Assembly: GCA_023406985.1 (NCBI GenBank)
Contig: JAEXTK010000081.1
Location: forward strand, 1 to 34,264
DNA length: 34,264 nt
Direction of reading: 5' to 3'
Source of the DNA: Spirochaetota bacterium
Lineage (GTDB): Bacteria > Spirochaetota > Spirochaetia > Treponematales > Breznakiellaceae
Below the pieces are notes generated by a model that saw only the letters and a program-made list of their open reading frames with translations, was not told the DNA's origin and made no database searches. Below, piece after piece: positions 1 through 9,333 of this stretch (the first letter of the stretch is position 1; every line of letters begins with the position of its first letter). The position numbers and the translations under genes are program-made.

Positions 1-1
1 C

Positions 2-361
2 CGTAAGCCCTTCGACCCGAATCGCAAACCCTTCGATCGGGACCGCAAGCCCTTCGATCCGGACCGCAAGCCCTTCGATCCGGACCGCAAACCGTTCGAC
101 CCGAATCGAAAACCCTTCGACCGGGACCGCAGGCCCTTCGACCGGGACCGCAAACCCTTCGACCCGGATCGCAAACCCTTCGACCGGGACCGCAAGCCCT
201 TCGGAAGCGCGGGCGACGGGGATCGGCCGTTCAAGAAGTTCGTGAAATCGGGCGGCGGCTACGGCGGGCACAAGAAGGCGGGCGCGCTCGGCGTCAAGAA
301 GGGCCCCCGGAAGGCCCGCGCGGTGCGCGCGGTCCGGAGGGACGGACCGAGCGAGGACTGA
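2..361 (+). CDS. 3' part of a gene for a basic protein with heptapeptide repeats
   Basis: This is the only convincing plus-strand gene and its 5' part lies outside the window. The frame is open from base 2 to a TGA at 359-361, giving 119 residues. It opens with nine seven-residue repeats of the form KPFD(P/R)(D/N)R, followed by a truncated tenth (KPFG). A Gly/Lys/Arg-rich tail ends in SED. Codons vary at third positions between repeats while the peptide is kept, which supports real coding. Highly basic, low-complexity tails of this kind are common on RNA-binding enzymes such as pseudouridine synthases, rRNA methyltransferases and DEAD-box helicases, but no catalytic domain is visible, so that role is inference. 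The gene converges on rnhB, 65 bp away. Confidence 0.75.
   Translation, partial: RKPFDPNRKPFDRDRKPFDPDRKPFDPDRKPFDPNRKPFDRDRRPFDRDRKPFDPDRKPFDRDRKPFGSAGDGDRPFKKFVKSGGGYGGHKKAGALGVKKGPRKARAVRAVRRDGPSED
5..205 (+). repeat. 21-bp tandem coding repeat, nine units plus a partial tenth
   Basis: Units start every 21 bases at 5, 26, 47, 68, 89, 110, 131, 152 and 173, with a partial unit at 194-205. The encoded order of variants is PN, RD, PD, PD, PN, RD, RD, PD, RD at positions 5-6 of each heptad. There are no spacers between units, and the array may continue upstream of the window. Confidence 0.9.
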
Positions 362-426
362 GGCCCGCGCGGCTCCCCGCAGTCGGCGCCCCGTCGCCGG
401 CCCCTAGGGGTTTCGCGCGCGTTTTC

Positions 427-1005
427 CTACAGGTCGAGTTCGCCCTGGGCGGGCCGACCTATCCTGAAACTGAGTCGCTGGATCGGCGACGGTCCATACA
501 GGGCTATCCGCTCGAGGTGCAACCTCGTCGGGTAGCCCTTGTGTTTTTCATAGCCGTATTCGGGATACAGCCACGAATAGCGTTCCATCATGCGGTCCCG
601 CGCGGTTTTGGCGAGGATGGACGCGGCCATCACGGCCGCCACCGTCGCGTCCGCCTTCACGACGGCCGCGCACGGGATGCCGATGGCCGGCGCGTAGAGG
701 CCGTCCACCACCGCCTCGTCCGGCACGAGGGGAAGGCCCGCGAAGGCGCGCTCCATCGCGAGGAGGCTCGCGCGCAGGATGTTGATGCGGTCTATTTCCG
801 CTGCCGAGGCCCAACCGACGCCCCAGGCGAGCGCCCCCTCGTAGATGGCCCGCATGGCGATCTCGCGCCGCTTAGGCGAGAGCTTCTTGGAATCGTCGAG
901 GAGTTCGCGGGGAAAATCTTGAGGCAGCACGACGGCGGCGGCGCAGACGGGCCCCGCGAGGGGGCCGCGGCCCGCCTCATCGAGCCCGCAGAGGAGGCCC
1001 GTCAT
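427..1005 (-). CDS. rnhB: Ribonuclease HII
   Basis: The 192-residue product is a type 2 RNase H that cuts the RNA strand of RNA-DNA hybrids and removes misincorporated ribonucleotides. The N-terminus has the GLDEAGRGPLAGP motif with catalytic D9 and E10. DSKKL follows near residue 38, then D101 in VVDG and D137 in the ASILAKTARD block, so the four-acid active site is complete. A much longer open frame extends upstream, but the family start is the ATG at 1003-1005. That ATG overlaps the TGA of the upstream lipoprotein gene as ATGA (1002-1005), indicating translational coupling. It is the last gene of the phosphoribosyltransferase/exported-protein cluster and converges on the repeat-protein gene. 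Confidence 0.96.
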   Translation of the reverse strand: MTGLLCGLDEAGRGPLAGPVCAAAVVLPQDFPRELLDDSKKLSPKRREIAMRAIYEGALAWGVGWASAAEIDRINILRASLLAMERAFAGLPLVPDEAVVDGLYAPAIGIPCAAVVKADATVAAVMAASILAKTARDRMMERYSWLYPEYGYEKHKGYPTRLHLERIALYGPSPIQRLSFRIGRPAQGELDL

Positions 1006-2219
1006 TTCTTGGGCGCGATGACGAAGCGGGCGGCCGGCGGATCCGCTCGTCCGCCGTCGTTCCCGCCTTCCACGCCCGCGTCCGGCGCGGCGGGCGCGAG
1101 GAAAGCGACCGCGAAATAGTACGTCGCGCCGGAGCGGAACCGGAGTTCCAGGACCTTCTCCGCCCCCGTGTAGTCGATGTTCGATTTCAGGAAGGCGCCC
1201 GCGGCGTCGAAGGCGGCCACGAGGTAGGGCGCGTTCTCGGCGCCGTCCAGGTAGAGCCGCATCGTCCGTTCCTGCCCCTCCGCGTCCACGCGGAAGAGCA
1301 CGGGATCGCCGCCGGCAACCGTTTTCCGCGGCCCGTACAGCCGTATCGGCGGAAGGCGGACCTCCGGCCTTCCCATGAGGGAGGCGGTCTTCGCCTCCAT
1401 AGCGGCGAGGGCCGCGGGCGGCGGATCGAGGAGCGCCGCGACGGGATCGGAGGCAGCGCCCGTCGCGGAGGCGGCGCCCGTCGCGGGGGCGGCGCCCGTC
1501 GCGGGGGCGGCGCCGGCGGGCGGGGCCTCGAGGGAATAGTACCCCACCGTGCCGTCGGCGTGGAACGCGACGACGACGCGCGGCGCCGACACGAAGACGA
1601 GCGGACCGGCGGCGAGGTTCGGCATGGGCCGTTCGAAGACGGGCGCGAAGGTGGCGCGGTCGATCGCCACGAAGGACGGCGCCGAAGTGGCCACGAGGAT
1701 GCGGTCCTGGAAAACGAGGGGACCGGCGACGAGCGCGCGGGGAGCGTCCCACCTACGGAGCGGAGCGGATTCCGCCTGACCTTCACCGACCGTGTCCTGG
1801 ATCAGGAGCAGCGCGCGTCCCTCTAGCCGGTAGATCGAGGAGCCGCGCCGCGCCTCCCGCTTTCCGGCGAAGTCGAACCGCGCCGCGCCCGCCTCCGGCG
1901 GCGCCGCATCGGCGGCGCCGTACGCGCGGAACAGGACGCGCGTCTCCCCCTCCCCGTACGCGAGATCCACCGCGCTCGATCCGACGATGGCCGTTTCGGG
2001 GAACGGCAGATCGGGCCGCGTTCCGCCCGAGGGCAGGAGGGAGGCATCGCCTAGATTCGAGCCGTGCGAACCGCGGGCAGGTTCGGGGGCCGCTTCCGTC
2101 ACTCGGTCCTCCGGCCGCGCTTCGGTGGCGCCGCCTTCAGGCCGGGAGCCCGTGCACGCGGCGAGCGACCACGAGAAGAGAAACGCCCACGCGAGAAAGC
2201 TCCGGAGCGGGCGGTTCAT
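1002..2219 (-). CDS. Predicted lipoprotein, function unknown
   Basis: The 405-residue product begins with a short basic segment, a hydrophobic stretch and a LAAC lipobox, with the lipidated cysteine at residue 22, so it should be membrane anchored. A Pro/Glu-rich linker follows. The middle part has beta-rich, propeller-like stretches (for example VAGPLVFQDRILVATSAPSF), then an Ala/Gly/Thr-rich linker carrying a six-residue repeat, and a C-terminal beta domain with aromatic YLVAAFDAAG and YYFAVAFL strands. I do not recognise a family. The start is the ATG at 2217-2219, which overlaps the TGA of the preceding gene; its own TGA overlaps the rnhB start. Upstream in-frame extension lacks a signal sequence and was rejected. 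Coupling to two other exported proteins suggests a shared envelope role. Confidence 0.85.
   Translation of the reverse strand: MNRPLRSFLAWAFLFSWSLAACTGSRPEGGATEARPEDRVTEAAPEPARGSHGSNLGDASLLPSGGTRPDLPFPETAIVGSSAVDLAYGEGETRVLFRAYGAADAAPPEAGAARFDFAGKREARRGSSIYRLEGRALLLIQDTVGEGQAESAPLRRWDAPRALVAGPLVFQDRILVATSAPSFVAIDRATFAPVFERPMPNLAAGPLVFVSAPRVVVAFHADGTVGYYSLEAPPAGAAPATGAAPATGAASATGAASDPVAALLDPPPAALAAMEAKTASLMGRPEVRLPPIRLYGPRKTVAGGDPVLFRVDAEGQERTMRLYLDGAENAPYLVAAFDAAGAFLKSNIDYTGAEKVLELRFRSGATYYFAVAFLAPAAPDAGVEGGNDGGRADPPAARFVIAPKK
1452..1514 (-). repeat. 18-bp tandem repeat inside the lipoprotein gene
   Basis: Three full 18-bp units (1452-1469, 1470-1487, 1488-1505) and a half unit encode GAAPAT/GAASAT hexapeptides in a flexible linker. 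Two units are identical and the third differs at two bases, so copy number could vary by slippage without a frameshift. Confidence 0.85.
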
Positions 2220-4027
2220 CGATCGCCTCCAAACCCATCGGCGAGGATGGCGTAGCGGGCCGCGACGCCGCTGAAATCCGCGAGGCGCCGGGCGGCGGAT
2301 GCGGGACGGGCGGACGGGGCGGCGAAGGAGGAAACCGGCACGCCGTATCGCGCGCCGAGCCGGTCCAGCGTCGCGGCGGCGACTTCCTCGCCCGCCCCGA
2401 GCCAGCCCCGGTCCGCGCCGAGGAGCGCGAGTTCGTCGGGCGCGGGGATCGTCGTCTCCACGAGGCACGGCAGCGCCACGACGAGCGTTCCGGCGTCGAG
2501 AAGGGGCGCGAGGGGCCCCAGCGCGGCCTTCAGCGAGGCGGGCGGGACGGCGACGCGGAGGGGCCGACCTTCGAGCTGACGTTCGAAGGCAGCGGCGATG
2601 ACGACCGTAGAGAAGGGGTCGTCTCCGGCCCGCAGGAACCGGAAGACGCCATCCTCCGCGGCCAAGGGAGTCTTGCGGGCCTCCGCCTCCATCGCCGGTT
2701 CGCGCTCGGCCAGGACGTTCGCGAACGCCGCGCGTAGGCGCTCCCTCACCGGCGCGTAGCGCGTTCCGCCGCGGATCGCTTCGTAGGCGGCCGGATCGCG
2801 TTTGAGCTCGGCGAAGAGCGCGAGGAGGCGCGCTCCGCCGTTTTCGAGCTCCGCCGTTTCGGCGAAGCGCTCAGCCCGCTCGACGGCCTGCCGGTCGACG
2901 TCGGGCGGGACCGCCCCCATCGCGCCCACCGCGCCCGCGGGGACGCGCCAGGCGACGCTCAAGGCGGCGCGGATGACGGACGGATCGAGCCCGAGGTCCT
3001 GGGCGAATCGGGCAGGGTCCCGGCCGTACGCCGCCCAGACGAGGCCGACGCACTCGGCGTACGCCGCCGAGAGTCGCCCGTCCTCTTCAAGGACGCGCGC
3101 CACGGAGCGCGGGGAAAGCGAGACGAGGTTACGCAGGAATGAGGAGAGCGATGCGAGGGCCTGCGGCGTGACGCGCGCGAAGGGCACGCGCGGTCCGGCG
3201 ATGCCGTCCCCGTACCAGGCGGCGGCCGCCGCCGCGGGGAGGACTTCAGCGAAGAGCATACGGGCGGAATACGCCTCCACGAATTCGCCCTTGGCCTCCC
3301 TGAACGCCGCCTCCGCGGGCGAAGCGCCCAGGGCGACCGTTTCGTCGGCGGCGAGGGGGCCGGGGAGTCCGCTCGCGAGGACCGTCATCCAGGCGCGGTA
3401 CGCGCCCCCTTCCAATTTGGCCGCGGCGTCCCGGAGCGCCGCGAAGGCCGCCGCGGGGCAATCGGGATGGGCCGAGAGTCTATCCTCCAGCGCCTTGACC
3501 GCCTTCGCGAGGTCCTTTTTGGGCACGGCGGCGATCCGCTTGGCGAGCAGGGCTGCGAGCGTGCGGCCGTCCCGGAGGATGCCGGCCTCCGTCGCCTCGG
3601 CGGTCGTGATGCCCGCCTTCTCCACGTGGCCGTACCGGCGGGAGGCGAGGTCCCGGGCGCCTTCCCACCGGAGGCGCCGTTTGTCGGCCAGGACGCCGGC
3701 GGCGCTCTCCGCCGATAGCCCCCCGAAACCGGAGAGCGTCAAGGAGGCGGCGAGAGCCTCGCTTTTATCGCTGAACGTGTCGAGGACCGCGGCGAGATTC
3801 CGTGCGGCGTCGACGTAGGACCGCTCCGCGGCGAACGCGCGGCCGCGATCCTCCACGAGGACGGCGAGGCCGGCGTCCATGGCGGCCACGAGAGCGGTCG
3901 CCTTGGGCCGCTCCGCCTTCGGCAGGAACGAGAGCCACGGCACGGCGGCTTCGGCCCGCGGCGCCGCGGCGACCAAGGCCGCCGCGCAGAAGACGGCTGC
4001 GGCGCGAACGCGTGCGATCCGCTTCAT
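2216..4027 (-). CDS. Exported alpha-helical protein of unknown function
   Basis: The 603-residue product starts MKRIARVRAAAVF and has a typical Sec signal peptide with likely cleavage after AEA near residue 27. The mature protein is very Ala/Leu/Arg rich and looks mostly helical, with many amphipathic segments and no transmembrane helix. The last ~130 residues contain alternating hydrophobic strands (TLVVALPCLVETTIP, ATLDRLGARYGVPVS) that could form a small alpha/beta domain. I recognise no catalytic motif. Both ends overlap neighbours through ATGA (4024-4027 upstream, 2216-2219 downstream), so it is translated in step with the beta-helix protein and the lipoprotein. An envelope or periplasmic role is inferred from the signal peptide and context only. 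Confidence 0.85.
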   Translation of the reverse strand: MKRIARVRAAAVFCAAALVAAAPRAEAAVPWLSFLPKAERPKATALVAAMDAGLAVLVEDRGRAFAAERSYVDAARNLAAVLDTFSDKSEALAASLTLSGFGGLSAESAAGVLADKRRLRWEGARDLASRRYGHVEKAGITTAEATEAGILRDGRTLAALLAKRIAAVPKKDLAKAVKALEDRLSAHPDCPAAAFAALRDAAAKLEGGAYRAWMTVLASGLPGPLAADETVALGASPAEAAFREAKGEFVEAYSARMLFAEVLPAAAAAAWYGDGIAGPRVPFARVTPQALASLSSFLRNLVSLSPRSVARVLEEDGRLSAAYAECVGLVWAAYGRDPARFAQDLGLDPSVIRAALSVAWRVPAGAVGAMGAVPPDVDRQAVERAERFAETAELENGGARLLALFAELKRDPAAYEAIRGGTRYAPVRERLRAAFANVLAEREPAMEAEARKTPLAAEDGVFRFLRAGDDPFSTVVIAAAFERQLEGRPLRVAVPPASLKAALGPLAPLLDAGTLVVALPCLVETTIPAPDELALLGADRGWLGAGEEVAAATLDRLGARYGVPVSSFAAPSARPASAARRLADFSGVAARYAILADGFGGDR

Positions 4028-6996
4028 TCGCCGTCCTCGGGATCGACGAGGACGTTGGCCGAACCGCGCGGCGCGTAGCGACGGTTGAAGGCGGCCATGT
4101 CATCCGCCGCGTAGCGCGGGCCCCAGAGCCGATCGAAGCCCCGGAACCGGTTGCCGCCCACGCTCCCCGGCCGCGGCTCGGCGCCGGAGAAGGCGTCGGC
4201 GCTCTTGGCCGTGGGAACCGCCGTGAGGAAAGAATCCTGGATCGAAGGGAAACCGCCGGTTATCCTGAACGCCCTGGCCGAGGAGTCGGCGGCCACGGTC
4301 AAGTCGGCCCCCGCGAACGCCCCCGCGCAGGAGTCGAGCGTCACGAGGGCCGCGTCGCGCGCCGTCGCGGAGAGCGATCCGCCCTTCCACGCGCAGGAAC
4401 TCCCGGCGACGTCCAGGCCGGCGGCGTAGTCTTCGGCGGCCGCCGTCGCCGCGGTATCCTCCGCGGTAGTCGCCGTATCCCGCAGCAGGAAACCGAAAGC
4501 GGATCGGAGGCCGCGGATATTCGCGATGACCGTGCGGAGCTTCAGCGCGCCTCCGCGGCAATCGAGGGCGGTAGCCACCTCCGCGGCCGAGACCTCGAGC
4601 CGACAGCGGTCCAGGCTGATGGAGGAGTTTTCCGCGCGGAGCGCCGCCGCGCGCGGAGCGCCCGCACCGGAGGCTACGACGCGGCATTCGGCGAGGTCGA
4701 AGGCCGCCGAGGCGGCGTCCAGGACGAGGCCGCCGCCGGTCAGATCGCAGCCGCGCATCTCCACGCGCGCTCCGCCCACGGCGCGGACGAGCGGGTCCGG
4801 CCTTCCGGCCGCCCCCTCGATCGATAGGGCGGACAGCGAGACCTCGGCCCCTTCCGCGAGGAGGTACGCGCCGGCCGCGGCCCGTATCCGGGCCTGGCCT
4901 CCGAACGCCGTGCCGTCCGCACGGTAACCGCCTTCTATCCTAAGCGCCGCGTCCAAACGCGTCGGACCGGCGAGGGTCGCGTCGGAGAGCACCCGGATAT
5001 GGCGCAGCCCCCGGGACTTCGCGGCCGCGACCGCCTCGTCGAGGCTCGCGAACGGCTGATCCCGCGAACCGTCTCCTTCGGCATCAGGATCGCGACGCAG
5101 GGTTCCGGCGTAGACCGTCGAAGCGTCCATGGTGAACGCGCGCACCACCACGGGGCTCTCGTTCCCCGCCTCGTCGACGGATCGCGCCTCTATCCGTATC
5201 GACTCGAGCCCTTCCGCCGAAGGCTCGAGCAGCGTCGTCCCCATGAACTGGAACGTCTCGGTCGCGCCGCCGGACGCGGCGCGGCGAACGACGGCGTAGG
5301 TCCGATCCTCGCCGATCACCGAAACCTCGGCCGCGCGGCTGAGCCACGCGCCTTCCTCCGGGCCCTCGATGCGCGGGCGACGGGGAGGCGCGCGGTCGAT
5401 CGTCCACGAACGTGGCGGTCCTCCGCGTTCCGGCCAGGCCGACCAGACGAGGGCCTCGCCGTCGCTGGCGTCCAGCGCGAGCTCCGCGCTCGGCGGAAGC
5501 GCCAGGAGCGCGCTCGGAACCGCGCCGGCGAGGGTCAGGTAGAACCGGGCCGATTCCCGGTCGGAGGAAGCGAGCCGAACGGCTTCGGCTACGACGGCGC
5601 CGTCGGCGCGGGACGCGGTCGGAAGCGGCCCGTCGGAGAATCCCGCGGCCGCGCCGATGTCCATAAAGAAGGGACCGCGCGATTCGGTTTCGCCTTCCAC
5701 GATCCACGCGAGGCGCGCGCCCGCCGCAGGGACGGGGAGCGGCTCTTCGGCGTCGCTCCAGCGCTCCTCAGAGCCGAGCCGATATCGGATGCGCCCGGAA
5801 AGGCGCGGCCACTGGATCGCGCGGGCGAGGGCCGCGGTCCGGAGCATCGGCAGGGGGTCCGCATCGCCTTCAGCGCTAGCCTCACTGTTCGCGTCGGTTC
5901 CCGCGGGCCCCGGCCCCGGTTCCGCGGCGGGACGGCCGTCGAGGGTGAATACGAACCGCCGCGGAAGCGAACGGTCCCCGATGAGGAGCACGTAGGCCCG
6001 CGCGAAAAACGGGACGGGGCGGAGGACGAGCGTCCGGCTATCGTACCGAAGGGCGTCCGCGTCGGTTGCGCGCGGCTGACCCGCCGCGGCTTCCCAGCGG
6101 AAGCCTTCCGGCAGCGTCAGGGTGGAGGCGGTGGCGAAGGGCGTCTCCTCGGCCGCGCGCAGATTCCCGAAGGGAGTCTCGTCCTCTTGCACGACCGTAT
6201 AGGCGACTTCCCGGCGCTCGACCCTTCCGTCCCGGCCGCGGGCGGCGACCTTCACGAGGACGTCGCCGACCGCGTCGATGAGCGCGGGGCACTCATACCT
6301 GCGGGAGGTCGGACCGAGCGGATCGCTGCCGTCGTCGGTCCAGCGGACCTCTTCGGCGCCTTCGGCGAAGACCACGAGGCGCTGTCGGTTCGCCCATCGG
6401 CCGGCGGCCGGATTGGCGACGGCCAGATCGAGCGGGGAAGCCGCGAACGTCGCGATTTCGGAGCAGTTGCCCGCGGCGTCGACCGCCCAGGCGAGTACCG
6501 AAAGGGTGCGCCCCTCGACGACCGTCCCTTCCGCAAGGTCGCGGCGCACCGAGACTACGCCGTCGGCGGCCACGATCGCGTCCACGCGCGAGCGCGCCTC
6601 CACCTTCACCGAAAGCGTCCAGCCGCCCGGCCGCGGCGTCGCGGTAAGCGCGGGCGCCTGCGGGGGCGCCGCGTCCACCGCCACGAGGAAGGTCCGCGAC
6701 TCGATGAGTCCCTCGTCGGGAGCGGGCTGCAGCCGTTCCGCGACCAACGCGTAGTGCCGTTCTTCCCCTTCCGCGGCGGCGAGCTCCGCCGACGCGGGCC
6801 CGGAGCCGCGGTAAATTTCCGTGCCGTCCAGCACCAGGCGCAGGCGTTCGCGCGGCCCTACCGAAAACCAGTAGCGGCGAGCGGAAGAGAAGGTTCCCCC
6901 CTCGGCGTTGGTGGCCAGGCCGGAGTCGGACGGAGCGGCGGCGGCCAGGGCCGCCACCAGGACCAGCGCGAGGGCGAAAACGGCGCGGGGTTGCAT
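4024..6996 (-). CDS. Large exported protein with Ig-like domains and a C-terminal beta-helix
   Basis: The 990-residue product has a signal peptide (residues 1-21, cleavage near AAA-P). Two regions carry the VD(A/E)AGN signature of bacterial Ig-like/FN3-type domains (172-177 and 608-613). Residues ~215-265 resemble a chitobiase/hexosaminidase C-terminal type Ig repeat (VRWTDDGSDPLGP). Around 626-660 there is a DUF1565-like entry motif (VYAGTLRRDPDAEGDGS, then DQPFASLDEAVAAA). From there to ~950 short strands with regularly spaced small residues fit a right-handed parallel beta-helix, a fold used for carbohydrate binding or cleavage and adhesion. The gene has a good ribosome binding site (GGGGAGGAGCC before the ATG at 6994-6996) and sits 10 bp after the phosphoribosyltransferase. 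The substrate is unknown. Confidence 0.85.
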   Translation of the reverse strand: MQPRAVFALALVLVAALAAAAPSDSGLATNAEGGTFSSARRYWFSVGPRERLRLVLDGTEIYRGSGPASAELAAAEGEERHYALVAERLQPAPDEGLIESRTFLVAVDAAPPQAPALTATPRPGGWTLSVKVEARSRVDAIVAADGVVSVRRDLAEGTVVEGRTLSVLAWAVDAAGNCSEIATFAASPLDLAVANPAAGRWANRQRLVVFAEGAEEVRWTDDGSDPLGPTSRRYECPALIDAVGDVLVKVAARGRDGRVERREVAYTVVQEDETPFGNLRAAEETPFATASTLTLPEGFRWEAAAGQPRATDADALRYDSRTLVLRPVPFFARAYVLLIGDRSLPRRFVFTLDGRPAAEPGPGPAGTDANSEASAEGDADPLPMLRTAALARAIQWPRLSGRIRYRLGSEERWSDAEEPLPVPAAGARLAWIVEGETESRGPFFMDIGAAAGFSDGPLPTASRADGAVVAEAVRLASSDRESARFYLTLAGAVPSALLALPPSAELALDASDGEALVWSAWPERGGPPRSWTIDRAPPRRPRIEGPEEGAWLSRAAEVSVIGEDRTYAVVRRAASGGATETFQFMGTTLLEPSAEGLESIRIEARSVDEAGNESPVVVRAFTMDASTVYAGTLRRDPDAEGDGSRDQPFASLDEAVAAAKSRGLRHIRVLSDATLAGPTRLDAALRIEGGYRADGTAFGGQARIRAAAGAYLLAEGAEVSLSALSIEGAAGRPDPLVRAVGGARVEMRGCDLTGGGLVLDAASAAFDLAECRVVASGAGAPRAAALRAENSSISLDRCRLEVSAAEVATALDCRGGALKLRTVIANIRGLRSAFGFLLRDTATTAEDTAATAAAEDYAAGLDVAGSSCAWKGGSLSATARDAALVTLDSCAGAFAGADLTVAADSSARAFRITGGFPSIQDSFLTAVPTAKSADAFSGAEPRPGSVGGNRFRGFDRLWGPRYAADDMAAFNRRYAPRGSANVLVDPEDGE

Positions 6997-7006
6997 GGCT
7001 CCTCCC

Positions 7007-7609
7007 CTACTTTATCGCGTTGAGGATCGTTCTTAATTCGGGATCGTCTTTGTAGTAGTGCTCTTCGAGTTCCGCCTTGGACAGGCCCACGAGCTCGTGG
7101 CTCATATAGTGGATCCACCGATCCTCGTCCGCACAGGTCAATTCGTGCTTGCGGCACCAGTAATCCGGGTGGATGGGAAGCTGTTCCTCTTTGTCCAGGA
7201 AGTATTTATAATCGTGGACCGCCACCTTCACGTCCTTACGGGGGATACCCTTCTCAAGGATGATCTCCACGAGCCGGTTTATGGTGCGGCCGGTATCGAA
7301 GATGTCGTCCACGAGGAGGACCTTGTCGCCGGTGCGCAGGTATTCCGGCGCGTAGGTCCAGCCGTCCACCATGACCCGCTCGTGCTTGCGGACGTCGGTG
7401 TACGAGCGGGCGACGACCGCGGCGTAATACACGGGACGCCCCTCGCCGCGGACGATTTTGAAGTACTCGCTGATGACGTTGCCCAAGTAGGCGCCGCCGC
7501 GCAGGGACACGTAGATGACGTCGGGGATGAAGCCGTCCGCGTGGATACGGTGCGCCAATTTGAGCGCGTTGTTCCTCACGGTGTCGTAGGGAAGAAATTC
7601 CTTGATCAT
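7007..7609 (-). CDS. Purine-type phosphoribosyltransferase
   Basis: The 200-residue protein carries the PRPP-binding signature VLLVDDIFDTGRTI (about residues 97-110) and an N-terminal IYVSLRGGAYLG segment typical of type I phosphoribosyltransferases. The C-terminal DRWIHYMSHELVG block resembles the hood region of hypoxanthine/xanthine-guanine enzymes. It most likely transfers phosphoribose from PRPP to a purine base for salvage, but the base cannot be assigned from sequence alone. The ATG at 7607-7609 has no clear Shine-Dalgarno sequence; the upstream bases are T-rich. It is the first gene of a five-gene cluster ending at rnhB, and I found no convincing promoter in the 119-bp gap to htrA. Confidence 0.9.
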   Translation of the reverse strand: MIKEFLPYDTVRNNALKLAHRIHADGFIPDVIYVSLRGGAYLGNVISEYFKIVRGEGRPVYYAAVVARSYTDVRKHERVMVDGWTYAPEYLRTGDKVLLVDDIFDTGRTINRLVEIILEKGIPRKDVKVAVHDYKYFLDKEEQLPIHPDYWCRKHELTCADEDRWIHYMSHELVGLSKAELEEHYYKDDPELRTILNAIK

Positions 7610-7704
7610 GAAAGAAATCTACACGATTTCCCGGGATTTTGGTAGAAGGCCCGCCCGAAAGGGGCCGCGCGGGGCGCGCGGGAAAGGGCACGCAACGTCC
7701 CCTT

Positions 7705-7723
7705 CCCCGCCCGCGCGGCGGGG
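7705..7723 (-). terminator. Weak GC hairpin after htrA
   Basis: A perfect 7-bp stem (CCCCGCC/GGCGGGG) with a 5-base loop lies six bases beyond the htrA stop codon. No U-tract follows, so it may only stabilise the mRNA 3' end. Confidence 0.3.
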
Positions 7724-7728
7724 CGCGT

Positions 7729-9222
<1,494 letters not shown>

Positions 9223-9248
9223 CGATGTCTCCTTGCGGTCTATCGACA

Positions 9249-9277
9249 AATATAACGAAAAACGCAGGTAAAAGGTT
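9249..9277 (-). promoter_or_regulatory. Candidate htrA promoter
   Basis: A TATATT -10 element (bases 9249-9254 on the minus strand, 5/6 to consensus) lies 26 bases before the htrA start codon in an AT-rich patch. The -35 region is poor (AACCTT at a 17-bp spacing), so it may need an activator or another sigma factor. Confidence 0.4.
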
Positions 9278-9333
9278 ACGGCCGCGAACGCCGCAGGCGG
9301 GGCGCCGGACGCGGGAACGACGCCGCGCTCCGC

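Noticed and set aside
5..205. A CRISPR-like array
   Set aside because: The 21-bp units are contiguous without spacers and encode a continuous peptide repeat.
1006..1752. N-terminal extension of RNase HII to 441 residues
   Set aside because: The extension is out of phase with the lipoprotein gene it would overlap, is Arg-rich noise, and the family start is the ATG at 1003-1005.
4999..7023. A 674-codon plus-strand open frame
   Set aside because: It lies opposite the beta-helix protein gene, is extremely Arg/Gly/Pro-rich and shows no family motif.
7650..7695. A second GC-rich hairpin between the phosphoribosyltransferase and htrA genes
   Set aside because: The stem is short, has several equally good alternatives and no U-tract, as expected by chance in such GC-rich DNA.
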